The position numbers were made by a program, and so were the translations under genes. The notes under the pieces are model-generated. The model was not told the origin of the DNA. It was given only the letters and a program-made list of their open reading frames with translations, and did not search any database. A stretch of 64,000 nt of DNA from Pseudorhizobium xiangyangii (GTDB lineage Bacteria > Pseudomonadota > Alphaproteobacteria > Rhizobiales > Rhizobiaceae): contig NZ_JAJAWH010000009.1 in the NCBI RefSeq assembly GCF_020531965.1, positions 62,001-126,000 of the forward strand, given 5' to 3'. Shown in pieces: positions 25,951-33,960 of the stretch (positions are counted from its first letter, which is position 1; each line of letters begins with the position of its first letter).

Positions 25951-26576
25951 CCTGCGGCCCTGGCTGCTGCGGCGGTTTGCGACACGAAGGCGCCTTCGAC
26001 CTTGCGGCCGATGGTCAGCGCCTGAACCAGGTTGGGAGCGAGCCGCTCGCGATAGACAGTGTCCGGCTCGACGCCCATGGCGTCCAGCGTCTTGCTGAAG
26101 AAGCAGCGCACGGCCGCCGCCGTGGTGATGTCGAAGATCTCCGCATCGGAAAAGCCATGCGATTTCAACCTGTCGATGTCTTCCTTCGCAATGCCGGTGG
26201 CGTCGCGCACCACCTTTCCGGCGAACTGCATCATCTCGCGTTCCGCCTCATCCAGCGGCGCATGGCTGCCGCCGCCCGCCATCTCGATCAGCTGCTTTTC
26301 GCTGAACCCCTCACGAAGCAGGACGGAGCCGTGGGCGAGCATGCAGTAGGAGGATTTCAGTTCCTTCGCGGCGGCCAGCGTGACGAGCTCGTAGCGGCGC
26401 AGGCTCATGTGCTTGCGGATACTGCCCAGCAGCGCGCCCCATTTCTCCATCACCTCCGGCCGGTGGCCGAAGACCCGGTACATGTTGGGCAGATAGCCGT
26501 AGCTTTCTTCTGCCGCCACATACATTGCCGTGGTGGCATCGTTTGCTTCGGAGCCGGGCGTGGAGATGAAGGTCAT
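25947..26576 (-). CDS. Carboxymuconolactone decarboxylase-like, peroxidase-related protein
   Basis: The 209-residue product starts MTFISTPGSEANDATTAMYV and has the helical CMD-type fold: YGYLPNMYRVFGHRPEVMEK, then LVTLAAAKELKSSYCMLAHG and EIFDITTAAAVRCFFSKTLD. The usual CxxC is reduced to SSYC, with the following His kept (YCMLAH), so the first redox Cys is missing. TTGGGAGGATT before 26576 fixes the start over the longer frame to 26693. Function is likely in oxidative chemistry, but the lost Cys makes AhpD-like activity doubtful. Confidence 0.82.
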   Translation of the reverse strand: MTFISTPGSEANDATTAMYVAAEESYGYLPNMYRVFGHRPEVMEKWGALLGSIRKHMSLRRYELVTLAAAKELKSSYCMLAHGSVLLREGFSEKQLIEMAGGGSHAPLDEAEREMMQFAGKVVRDATGIAKEDIDRLKSHGFSDAEIFDITTAAAVRCFFSKTLDAMGVEPDTVYRERLAPNLVQALTIGRKVEGAFVSQTAAAARAAG

Positions 26577-26765
26577 GACCAATCCTCCCAAAGGTGGAAT
26601 GATACAGCAAAATCCGGGCAGGGGGAATCGGGATGAATGCCCGCGCCGCAGGCGGGCGTGTCGTGAAGGCCGCTTTCGGGCCAGATAGGCCAAGTAGGCC
26701 AGATAGGGTTATCTCCTTGCGCATCCCAGCGGTCTCCGTCATTTCACGGGTTCAGGAATGTAGGG

Positions 26766-27473
26766 GTGGTTATCTTGGCGATACTTCTGGTTCCGGGCTT
26801 CATGCTCGATGCGGATCTCTGGCGCGATATGGAGCCGGCATTGGCCGATCCTGGCCCTGTGAGCCATGCGGATCTGTCGCGGGACAGCACAATCGAGGCC
26901 ATGGCGCGCCGCGCCCTGGCCGAAGCTCCGCCGACGTTCGTGCTTGCCGGTTTCTCCATGGGTGGCTACGTCGCGCGGGAGATCGTGCGCCAAGCTCCTG
27001 ATCGCATAACCGCCCTCATCCTGATTGCCACGTCCGCGCGGGGCGACGACGAGGTGCAGGCCAAGCGCCGGGCCGCCATTGCCGCACAGGGTGACGTTTC
27101 AGCATTCAAGGGTCTCAGCACATCGGCCGTGGCGTCCGCCCTGCATCCGGGCAACGCAGGGCGGATGGACCTGATCACGCGCATTCAGGCAATGGGGCAT
27201 CGGCTGGGGGGAGAGGTGTTCCGGCGCCAGTCCCTTCTCGAGCGAAGAGACGAACGGGGTGAGTTGCATGCGATCCGGTGTCCGACAATCGTCATTGCGG
27301 GAGAGCAGGACAAACTCAGATCACGGACCGAGGCATTGGAGCTTCATCAGGGGCTTGTCGGGTCAGCTTTCGAGGTCATCGAGAAGACCGGACACATGAT
27401 CCCCTTGGAGGCCCCCAAAGACCTGGCAGGGGTGATTTGCCGATGGCTTCAACAGCAGGGCGCGTCGCGATGA
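26766..27473 (+). CDS. Alpha/beta hydrolase
   Basis: The 235-residue product has the alpha/beta hydrolase triad: nucleophile elbow GFSMGG, acid in IVIAGEQDKLRSR and His in VIEKTGHMIPLEAP. The oxyanion strand reads LLVPGFMLDADLW. No cap domain of note and no signal peptide are seen. The start is a GTG at 26766; a TTG at 26775 is also possible. Substrate is unknown. It is divergent from the CMD-like gene. Confidence 0.88.
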   Translation: MVILAILLVPGFMLDADLWRDMEPALADPGPVSHADLSRDSTIEAMARRALAEAPPTFVLAGFSMGGYVAREIVRQAPDRITALILIATSARGDDEVQAKRRAAIAAQGDVSAFKGLSTSAVASALHPGNAGRMDLITRIQAMGHRLGGEVFRRQSLLERRDERGELHAIRCPTIVIAGEQDKLRSRTEALELHQGLVGSAFEVIEKTGHMIPLEAPKDLAGVICRWLQQQGASR

Positions 27474-27616
27474 GCGCTATTGGCCCAATCCTGCCGAAGA
27501 CGGCTGTCGGCCCATTGCGGACATCCCGATCATCATAGGATGTCCCGCGTCAAATCTTTAGACCGGAGCACAATTGAGATGGGCGGCTGTCTGCTCCCAT
27601 CCGAAAAGGCGAAGGA

Positions 27617-28003
27617 TCAACCTTTCCGGCGGAGCCTGTCCTCTAGCTCGGCCCGGTCATTAGCGAACAGATGGTGGCCTAAGCGGTTGGTCTCGCCGAC
27701 AAAGTCACGGAGCGCTTTGCTTGCCGCTATGTGGACAGAGATGTCTCCGAGGATCACCAGGCGAACCCGGTAATTCTGCATTTTCTGAAAAAAATGGCCG
27801 GCAAGTCTGCTGCTGAGGGCGTAGAACTCAGGCGTGAACCGATGGGCGGGAACGATTATGACATCGATCTCCTTGCCATAGGTTTCGCCCAACAGGTCCA
27901 GTGCGTCCTGTTCAGTGGCTAAGGCAGGGCCGTCAGTGACGGCAAAATACAAGTTAAGACCTGTGATGTTCTCTGTGCTCATGACAATCTCGTCTGCTTT
28001 CAT
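27617..28003 (-). CDS. DUF4180 domain-containing protein
   Basis: The 128-residue cytoplasmic product contains ATEQDALDLLGETYGKEIDV, IVPAHRFTPEFYALSSRLAG, FFQKMQNYRVRLVILGDIS and FVGETNRLGHHLF, the pattern of DUF4180, a STAS-like domain of unknown function. The ATG at 28003 or the second Met at 27982 may be the start. It is divergent from the hypothetical gene at 28098. Confidence 0.85.
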   Translation of the reverse strand: MKADEIVMSTENITGLNLYFAVTDGPALATEQDALDLLGETYGKEIDVIIVPAHRFTPEFYALSSRLAGHFFQKMQNYRVRLVILGDISVHIAASKALRDFVGETNRLGHHLFANDRAELEDRLRRKG

Positions 28004-28097
28004 CTCGTAAACTCATTTGCCCTGCCTTGCGAACAAAGCCAAAATGGCCTCCAGCAGTGTCCGCGATCGACGTAAAAGCGGCGGCGGGAGGATGTGG

Positions 28098-28802
28098 ATG
28101 CCGCCTTTGCATTTATCCACCCTTAGCAACGGGGTTGTTGACCTTGATCTCTGCCAATCCCATCTAACGCGAATGCCGAAAGCCGCAAAGACCGACATTG
28201 AACTGCTCAGAACATGGACGCTGTCGGCTGCGGCTACGCTTGGATCGTCCGTGCGAGCAAAGGGAATTTTGCAGGAAATCCAAGCCAGGCTTCCCGCCAC
28301 CTCGAAGAAGTCGGTGGTCCTCGAAGGTAGCGACCTAACTCTCGCAATGCCCGCCAGCGACAAAGCCGCGTTCAGCGCCTCGGTCGCCGTTGTCAACAAG
28401 GTGATGGAGGAGGTCGAGACGCTGCCCGTCATCCCCCGCGAGATACAGGATATTCTGACCATCAAAACGAGCGAGCGTCATCGATGGCTCGCGGACGGAC
28501 GTCTGCCGAGCGCCGGGACCCGGACGGTCCGGTTGAACGGCCGCGCCCGCCGAATTACGTTCCATGTCTTCGATCCCAAATTAGTGGAAGACCTTCTTGA
28601 CCGGGGCGTTGTCGATGAATGGCGGGAGGAAGACGCCGAGGCCAAGGCGGAAAAAAGGCGACAAGCTGCGTACAAGGCAAAACTGACGCGGTCGCTGAAA
28701 AAAGCCCGGAAGGTTTCGAAAATGCCCAATCGTGATCCCGACGATCCGGCTCCGAAGCTGCGCGGCTGGGAAGATTTCGATATCGACGGGCTTCTTCGGT
28801 AA
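28098..28802 (+). CDS. Hypothetical protein with basic coiled C-terminus
   Basis: The product of about 234 residues has no recognised family. The middle is helical (VRAKGILQEIQARLPATSKK, then AFSASVAVVNKVMEEVETLP). A compact segment RTVRLNGRARRITFHVFDPK precedes a highly charged helix with EEDAEAKAEKRRQAAYKAKL. GGGAGG six bases upstream favours 28098; 28173 (MPKAAKTDIE) is an alternative. Base composition is lower in GC than neighbouring core genes, so it may be an accessory gene. Confidence 0.55.
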   Translation: MPPLHLSTLSNGVVDLDLCQSHLTRMPKAAKTDIELLRTWTLSAAATLGSSVRAKGILQEIQARLPATSKKSVVLEGSDLTLAMPASDKAAFSASVAVVNKVMEEVETLPVIPREIQDILTIKTSERHRWLADGRLPSAGTRTVRLNGRARRITFHVFDPKLVEDLLDRGVVDEWREEDAEAKAEKRRQAAYKAKLTRSLKKARKVSKMPNRDPDDPAPKLRGWEDFDIDGLLR

Positions 28803-29061
28803 GAAAAGCGCTATCGGATTCAGCAATCGATCTCAAAGGAATCCACATTCGCCGTGGAGCTACGATGTCATGACTGCTTCCGGCCCGAGGCGGTTATTGC
28901 AGAACTGGTTTCGGTTCGTCTGAGATGGGGTGGGAAGGAGACTGGCGGCTTTTGGAAGGCAGCACAAGAAAGCGGTCGTTCATTTTAATGCGTAGATGTC
29001 GCGATCGACCCCTTAGTGGACTCCTCAATACAGTCGCGAATTCGGACTGCTCCAGCAAAAA

Positions 29062-29478
29062 TTATGCGGGCGGCATTCGCTCGAATACCTGCAGCGCGGG
29101 ATCCATCTTGTCCCACCTATGGCCACCGACACTATAGGTGACGGCCTGCGGATCGAACCTGCCTGGATCGTCAAGACTGGCAGCGTGGACCACTATCAGT
29201 TCCGGCATCGCGGCAAATGTGAGGTAAACTGGAGTTCCGCAGGTCGGGCAGAAGGCGTGTATCTTTTCATTTCCGCTTTCGCCCGCAACCCGCCAGCTTT
29301 TGGCCTCACCCATGATTGTCACATCGGCGCGCTGCGGGAACGTTAGATAGGATCCATGCCCGGTGCCGCTACGTTTCTGGCAATCGCCGCATTGGCAGTG
29401 GTTCGCGAAGATCGGTTCGCGCATCGTTTCATAGCGGATCGCGCCACAGGCGCAGCCGCCGGTATAGGCTTTGGCCAT
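29062..29478 (-). CDS. GFA family protein
   Basis: The 138-residue zinc-binding Mss4-fold protein has the ligand sets GGCACGAIRYE, HCQCGDCQKRSG and FCPTCGTPVYLTF. It lies 39 bp downstream of the SRPBCC gene in the same orientation, so ArsR-type regulator, SRPBCC protein and GFA protein probably form one operon. The substrate is unknown. It is related to but distinct from the GFA protein at 18811. Confidence 0.9.
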   Translation of the reverse strand: MAKAYTGGCACGAIRYETMREPIFANHCQCGDCQKRSGTGHGSYLTFPQRADVTIMGEAKSWRVAGESGNEKIHAFCPTCGTPVYLTFAAMPELIVVHAASLDDPGRFDPQAVTYSVGGHRWDKMDPALQVFERMPPA

Positions 29479-29517
29479 GACTATTCTTTCTGCGAGTGAG
29501 ATTTGACGCCGCCTGAA

Positions 29518-29982
29518 TCAGGCCGCCTTTGGCTTGGCAAAGATGTCCAGACCCTTGCCTGTTTCGATGAAGGATTTCAGGCTGGAGAGGACCGTTGGCC
29601 ACCCTTTGCTGACGCCGTTCGCCATGCCGCTACCCGCAATCAGATCGACATGGGTGACGGTCAACCTGACCATCTCATCATACTCTACTATCTCGAAGGT
29701 TACGCGGCTGTGGCTGGCCGAATCCGCAGCCTGCGAAGCATTGGCCCAGGAGATGACCAGACGGGTCGGCGGATTGACCTCGATGATCTTGCCAGTAAGT
29801 TCGACGGTGCGTTCATCATTGACACGAATGTGTTCCCACTTCGATCCGACCTTCCAGTCGGAAACATTCTCGTGGCCCCAGTAACGCCTTGCGACATCCG
29901 GTTTCGTTATGGCTTCGAACACCTTTTCTGGCGTCGAGAGAATATAGGTTACGTAAACAAAACTGGTCGTCTCTCTGGTCAT
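29518..29982 (-). CDS. SRPBCC (AHSA1-type) protein
   Basis: The 154-residue START/Bet v1-fold protein contains FVYVTYILSTPEKVFEAITK, YWGHENVSDWKVGSKWEHIR and ETGKGLDIFAKPKAA. It also has the helix GWPTVLSSLKSFIE common to ArsR-linked AHSA1 proteins. GAAGGAGAATAG before the ATG overlaps the stop codon of the ArsR gene (2-bp gap), so the two are coupled. ArsR/SRPBCC pairs are widespread; the ligand is unknown. Confidence 0.9.
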   Translation of the reverse strand: MTRETTSFVYVTYILSTPEKVFEAITKPDVARRYWGHENVSDWKVGSKWEHIRVNDERTVELTGKIIEVNPPTRLVISWANASQAADSASHSRVTFEIVEYDEMVRLTVTHVDLIAGSGMANGVSKGWPTVLSSLKSFIETGKGLDIFAKPKAA

Positions 29983-29984
29983 TG

Positions 29985-30299
29985 CTATTCTCCTTCGAGT
30001 TCTTTCTTCAGCTCGTAGAGCAGAGTGAGGCGCTGGCGTTCGAACTTCCGCACCCACCGCTCGTAGACTTCGTGCAGCGGCACCGGATTGATGAAATGCA
30101 GCTTTTCGCGTCCACGCCTGACCGTGCTCACCAGATCGGCATCTTCCAATATCCCGAGGTGCTGCGTGACGGATTGCCTAGCCATATCCAGAGTTTCGCA
30201 AAGCGCGCCTAGCGTTTGCCCGTTCTTCTCACACAGAAGGTCGAGCAGCTTTCTGCGTGTCGGGTCGCCTAGCGCTTTGAAAACTTTGTCAGTGTGCAT
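29985..30299 (-). CDS. ArsR-family winged-helix regulator
   Basis: The 104-residue product is an ArsR-type winged helix: VFKALGDPTRRKLLDLLCEK, then GALCETLDMARQSVTQHLGI and the wing VSTVRRGREKLHFINP. The ELCVC metal site of classical ArsR is absent, so it is the common PF12840-like type that pairs with SRPBCC genes. It probably represses its own operon through the dyad at 30319-30354. Confidence 0.92.
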   Translation of the reverse strand: MHTDKVFKALGDPTRRKLLDLLCEKNGQTLGALCETLDMARQSVTQHLGILEDADLVSTVRRGREKLHFINPVPLHEVYERWVRKFERQRLTLLYELKKELEGE

Positions 30300-30318
30300 G
30301 GTCTCAATCTTTACCAGA

Positions 30319-30354
30319 ATATTGATACGCAGGTAAATACCTGCATGTCAATAT
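30319..30354. promoter_or_regulatory. 36-bp operator dyad upstream of the ArsR operon
   Basis: A core inverted repeat GCAGGTA-AA-TACCTGC (30329-30344) is nested in outer arms ATATTGA (30319-30325) and TCAATAT (30348-30354). All arm positions pair exactly. It begins 20 bp upstream of the arsR-type start and spans the likely promoter, as expected for autoregulation. Confidence 0.8.
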
Positions 30355-30652
30355 ACGAGCCGGCGCATGCGCCCGATCCGCACTCATGAATTTTAGCTAC
30401 TGATATCAGCGTCCGCTATGGCCTGGTTGAGTTCGAAGAACGACCGATGTCTCCTTCTGGCGCATTCTTGCCATCAAGGTCGTAGCGGCATTTTTGGGAA
30501 TGGCCAATCGAGCTTGGTCAATGTGCGAGGAAAACACCGCTTACGTTGAAGGTGAAGTCTCGGAATTTTCATTGAAAGCAGCACACGGCACTAAGCGGGC
30601 CAGATGGGCGGCGCTTTTCTAATCGGCGGGCGCTTACGGTCCGCCGGTTTCG
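30355..30652. other. Intergenic region, nothing recognised
   Basis: About 300 bp with lower GC than the surroundings. No protein-like frame, RNA fold or repeat was recognised. Confidence 0.4.
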
Positions 30653-30763
30653 TTATTTCGTCTTCTTCGCCTGATCGTGATGCCACTTGATGGCGAAGAA
30701 CATGCCCGCGCCTAACACGAGAATCTTGAACGGAAAGAAGACGATAGGGAACCAGTCAATCAC
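30653..30763 (-). CDS. Possible 36-residue membrane microprotein
   Basis: A GTG-started frame encodes MIDWFPIVFFPFKILVLGAG then MFFAIKWHHDQAKKTK and stop. It has one hydrophobic helix and a short basic, His-containing cytoplasmic tail. I recall similar tiny proteins with a GMFFxIKWHxDQ motif in rhizobia. The ribosome-binding site is weak (GGAAA). It lies in an otherwise empty gap of about 640 bp. Confidence 0.55.
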   Translation of the reverse strand: MIDWFPIVFFPFKILVLGAGMFFAIKWHHDQAKKTK

Positions 30764-30995
30764 TTGATATTTCCAGCTTATTCGTTGATGCTAATTATCG
30801 TGAGGAGCACTACCTCAAAACTGCTGCATGCAACATCAGCCATGTTGACGCAGATGAGATCACAACATTCGCATCACACGGCACAAGTGGGCTTGCCCCA
30901 TGTTTCTGGACAGGTTGTTTAAACTGACAAGCTGGTGACCGCTTCTGGCGCATCAGCGTATTTCGCTTGATGGCAGGCTTCCTGCGCTCTTTCGG

Positions 30996-32231
30996 TTAGC
31001 GGTGTCGTCCGTACAGGTAGGCGGCAACTGCCAGGCACTGGATCGCCACGGCCAGGACAAGGAGCGAGGGGTCGGATATTGCCCTGGCAACGCCGAAGAG
31101 AGCGGGTGCAAGGGCATAGATTGCCTGGCTCATCGCAACGATCAGCGGCACGACGCGCGCGGCATCGGCTTTCACAAATTCCACCTGTGCGATGAGCGGC
31201 GGCAGTGACGTTGCGTTGCCAATGCCGAGCCCGAAAAGCAGGACGCCGACAATCATCGCTGCCATGTTTTCTCCACCCGCCCACAACAGTGCCAATGACC
31301 CGATCATCTGGACGCCATAACTCGCGGATGCGATGAGACGGCGATCCGCCGAGACCGGCATCAACCAGCCGATGCCGGTGCGACCGGCTATCGCCGCAAC
31401 AGTTGCACTTCCCATCAAAAGACCGGCGGATTGGGATCCGAAGACCGGAACCAGAATTGAAAACAGGTGTGCCAGCAGGCCGATCTGCGCAAACAAGCCG
31501 GCGGCCATTCCCACCGCAAGCGTGATGAAACGGCGGTCGCGCCAAAGCAGTCTGCCCGGCAGGGATGCGTTGATCGAGTTAGCTGTCGGGGCCCGAAACT
31601 GGTCCTGCCGGCTTCCATCGGGAAATTGGCCCATCGTCTCGGGGGATTTCGAGAATACGACGACCGACAGGGAGGTTACGATGAAGATCATCGACACGCC
31701 GACAACGAGTGCTGCGTTGGCAAAACCGTTCGAAACGATAAGTGCGACCCAGAGGGGCGAGAAGATCACGCCGCCGACACTTGCTCCGTTGTATGCCATG
31801 GAAAGCGCCGCCGGACGACTGCGCACAAACCACGGTGCGATGATGGCATTGACGGCTGCCGCGCCCATCGCAACCCAGCCGACCCCGCTCAACAGGGAAG
31901 CGGCAAACAAATGCCAGGGCTGATAGGCCACGGACCAGCCGACGACGCCGATGGCAAGGAGAACCGCTCCCAGACTTGTTATCAGGGGGACGCCTGCCAT
32001 CCGATAAAGACGAGGCAGATTGGCAACGACGGCTGCCCCGACAAGAAAATGCAGCGTTACGGCGGTCGACACCAGCGGGACGGACCAACCGGTTCGCTGG
32101 ACCACCACCTGCAGGTAAATGGGCGGTCCGTAAAAACCGACGCCCCATCCGAACACTGCCAGAACGAAGGTTGCAGCGACCACGTACCAGCCAAGGAAGG
32201 GCGAATTCACGGATGTTGACGGAGAAGACAT
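30996..32231 (-). CDS. MFS transporter (monocarboxylate/oxalate-formate type)
   Basis: The 411-residue product has 12 predicted membrane segments. It begins FLGWYVVAATFVLAVFGWGV and continues LSMAYNGASVGGVIFSPLWV, AIAGRTGIGWLMPVSADRRL and GIGNATSLPPLIAQVEFVKA. The pattern fits the MCT-like/OFA branch of the MFS and suggests uptake of organic acids, but the substrate cannot be told. It is followed by the CmlA-type gene in the same orientation, 270 bp upstream of it in transcription order. Confidence 0.85.
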   Translation of the reverse strand: MSSPSTSVNSPFLGWYVVAATFVLAVFGWGVGFYGPPIYLQVVVQRTGWSVPLVSTAVTLHFLVGAAVVANLPRLYRMAGVPLITSLGAVLLAIGVVGWSVAYQPWHLFAASLLSGVGWVAMGAAAVNAIIAPWFVRSRPAALSMAYNGASVGGVIFSPLWVALIVSNGFANAALVVGVSMIFIVTSLSVVVFSKSPETMGQFPDGSRQDQFRAPTANSINASLPGRLLWRDRRFITLAVGMAAGLFAQIGLLAHLFSILVPVFGSQSAGLLMGSATVAAIAGRTGIGWLMPVSADRRLIASASYGVQMIGSLALLWAGGENMAAMIVGVLLFGLGIGNATSLPPLIAQVEFVKADAARVVPLIVAMSQAIYALAPALFGVARAISDPSLLVLAVAIQCLAVAAYLYGRHR

Positions 32232-32501
32232 GCCAAGGGTTCCAATGCTGGTTTCACCCCATATTGCAGCTTCAAGGCGTTGGAAGCTTCGGTCGCGATC
32301 GAAGTATCATTTTTGATGACGGCGCTCATGGAGCGGCCGGCGCCACGTGATGCTGATTTGGTTCGGACGAACGGCTCTCGGTCAGCCGCCACCTCGAAGC
32401 CGCGACTGCAATTATCCCGAGCAGGCAAGCTTGCCCATTCTCATATTCGAGCCGAGCGGCTGAGGGGTTGAGGCCGACGTGCTCGCCGGCCTCCGGATCG
32501 A

Positions 32502-33701
32502 TTACACTTTCGCACTTTCATGACGGCGCTGAAGCGCCCGCACGGCAATGACGACGGCGGCCATGGCTGCTGCATAGGCCGCTATCGGCCACGCCGTATC
32601 CCCCTGCAGCCAGAGCACCGCAAGCGTCCCGGCTATCCCGACGATGAGGCTCTGAATGCAGAAGTAGACGGCGACGGCCGAACCGGCCATGTCGCCGAAC
32701 TCTTCCAACGCTCCGTTGGCCGTCACCGATACGGTGAAGACGATCCCCACGACCATGATCCACATGGGCGCGACGAAGGTCCACAGGGACGGAGCGGCGA
32801 GCACCTCTCCCAGGCCGAGCAGCGTCGATCCCAGAAGCAGTACCGCCATGCCCCGCAGGAGCGTGCCGGAATTGCCCCAGCGTCTAACGAACCACTTGGC
32901 AAAACGCGACGTGACGATCATCACGACGGCCGCCGTCGCAAAGGCAAGGCTGAATTCCAGTTCCGAATATCCGGCTCTTTCGACAAGGACACGTGGTGCT
33001 GTCGAGAAGAACACGAAAAATGTTCCCATCGCTGCGCTGAACCCGAGCGTGTAGGTCCAGAAGGCCAGGCTGCGGAGAATGGGCCGGAACGAGCGTCGCA
33101 TCACGGGTCCTTCCGCCGGCCGGGATTCGTGCCAGCGCGGCAGGGCATGCAGGACCGAAAGCCCAGCGAGAATGCCGAGCACGACAAAGATGGAACGCCA
33201 GCCGAGATGTTCTGCAAGCAGTGCGCCGGCGATCGGCCCAAGTGCCGGGACGAAGGCCAGGATCGAGCCGAACAGGCTGTAGATCACGACGCTTTCCGAT
33301 CGGTCGGCATAGACATCCCGCACCGTTGCGAAGGTCGCCACCAGGGCTGCCGACGCACCCGCCGCCTGCAGGAAGCGAAGGGCGAAGAAAGGGATGGCCG
33401 AGGACGAGGCAGCAAGGCCGAAGGACGCAGCTGCAAACAAGATGCCGCCGCCGATCAGCACGGGCCGCCGCCCGATACGGTCGGAAATCGGGCCGAAGAT
33501 GATCTGCCCGAGGCCGAGCATGACCATGTAGAGGCTCAGCGTCAGTTGAACCATGGAGGGGCTTGTTCCGAGGATGCCGGGCATGGCCGGCACGACGGGA
33601 AGGTAGATATCCATCGCCAGCGAGGCGAGAATGTCGAAGGGTGCCATCAGCAGCAGTGCCAACGGCAGTGAGTAGCCCCATGTGGGGGATTTTGAAGACA
33701 T
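32502..33701 (-). CDS. CmlA/FloR-family chloramphenicol/florfenicol efflux MFS transporter
   Basis: The 399-residue product matches CmlA/FloR from end to end: SPTWGYSLPLALLLMAPFDI, LASLAMDIYLPVVPAMPGIL, GLGQIIFGPISDRIGRRPVL, RFLQAAGASAALVATFATVR, then GTFFVFFSTAPRVLVERAGY, GALEEFGDMAGSAVAVYFCI and DTAWPIAAYA. It should be a proton antiporter in the inner membrane. The start at 33701 (MSSKSPTW) aligns with CmlA; the frame is open upstream to 33788. A leader peptide and hairpin lie upstream, so drug-inducible expression is likely. Sequence is GC-rich like the chromosome, so this looks native rather than integron-borne. Confidence 0.88.
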   Translation of the reverse strand: MSSKSPTWGYSLPLALLLMAPFDILASLAMDIYLPVVPAMPGILGTSPSMVQLTLSLYMVMLGLGQIIFGPISDRIGRRPVLIGGGILFAAASFGLAASSSAIPFFALRFLQAAGASAALVATFATVRDVYADRSESVVIYSLFGSILAFVPALGPIAGALLAEHLGWRSIFVVLGILAGLSVLHALPRWHESRPAEGPVMRRSFRPILRSLAFWTYTLGFSAAMGTFFVFFSTAPRVLVERAGYSELEFSLAFATAAVVMIVTSRFAKWFVRRWGNSGTLLRGMAVLLLGSTLLGLGEVLAAPSLWTFVAPMWIMVVGIVFTVSVTANGALEEFGDMAGSAVAVYFCIQSLIVGIAGTLAVLWLQGDTAWPIAAYAAAMAAVVIAVRALQRRHESAKV

Positions 33702-33775
33702 TAAGAGACATCCGCTCAAATGAAGGACATTTGACGGCGATCTGCCTGTCAGCCTGTGGGGGTACATGGACAGAC

Positions 33776-33803
33776 GCCGCAACAACAAGAACGTTGTTGC
33801 GGC
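33776..33803 (-). promoter_or_regulatory. Attenuator-like hairpin directly after the leader peptide
   Basis: The transcript forms GCCGCAACAAC-GTTCTT-GTTGTTGCGGC, an 11-bp perfect stem with a six-base loop, starting immediately after the leader stop codon. No T-run follows, so it is not an intrinsic terminator. A second, weaker hairpin (TCAAATG-TCCTT-CATTTGA, 33715-33733) lies just upstream of the ribosome-binding region of the exporter. Together they fit a translational attenuator. Confidence 0.7.
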
Positions 33804-33833
33804 TTACGTGTCTGACGACTTCGGAGATCCCAT
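33804..33833 (-). CDS. Nine-codon regulatory leader peptide (CmlA-type)
   Basis: ATG GGA TCT CCG AAG TCG TCA GAC ACG TAA encodes MGSPKSSDT. The published leader of cmlA is MSTSKNADK, also nine residues, with Lys at position 5 and Asp at position 8 as here. In cmlA the drug stalls the ribosome at codon 8 and opens a downstream hairpin. The stop codon here abuts an 11-bp hairpin. The leader's own ribosome-binding site is weak (TTGAG). A possible promoter is TTGCCA-18-TAATCA on the minus strand, with its -35 at 33896-33901. Confidence 0.65.
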   Translation of the reverse strand: MGSPKSSDT

Positions 33834-33960
33834 GATTGGCTCAACACTGCGGTAATTCGATAAGAGCAGCCTGATTACCACGCAGCGTCCACGATTGGCA
33901 ACGCGCGGCCTCCGCTGTTGATTACTGGCGGTTCACGCTTTTCATGATCCTGGTCGGCTT

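Noticed and set aside
32470-32493. Hairpin with GAGGCCG/CGGCCTC arms downstream of the CmlA-type gene
   Set aside because: The loop is large and there is no T-run on the minus strand; not listed as a terminator.
33776-33803. Reading the 11-bp hairpin as an intrinsic terminator
   Set aside because: Neither strand has a T-run after it; the position directly behind a leader stop codon fits attenuation better.
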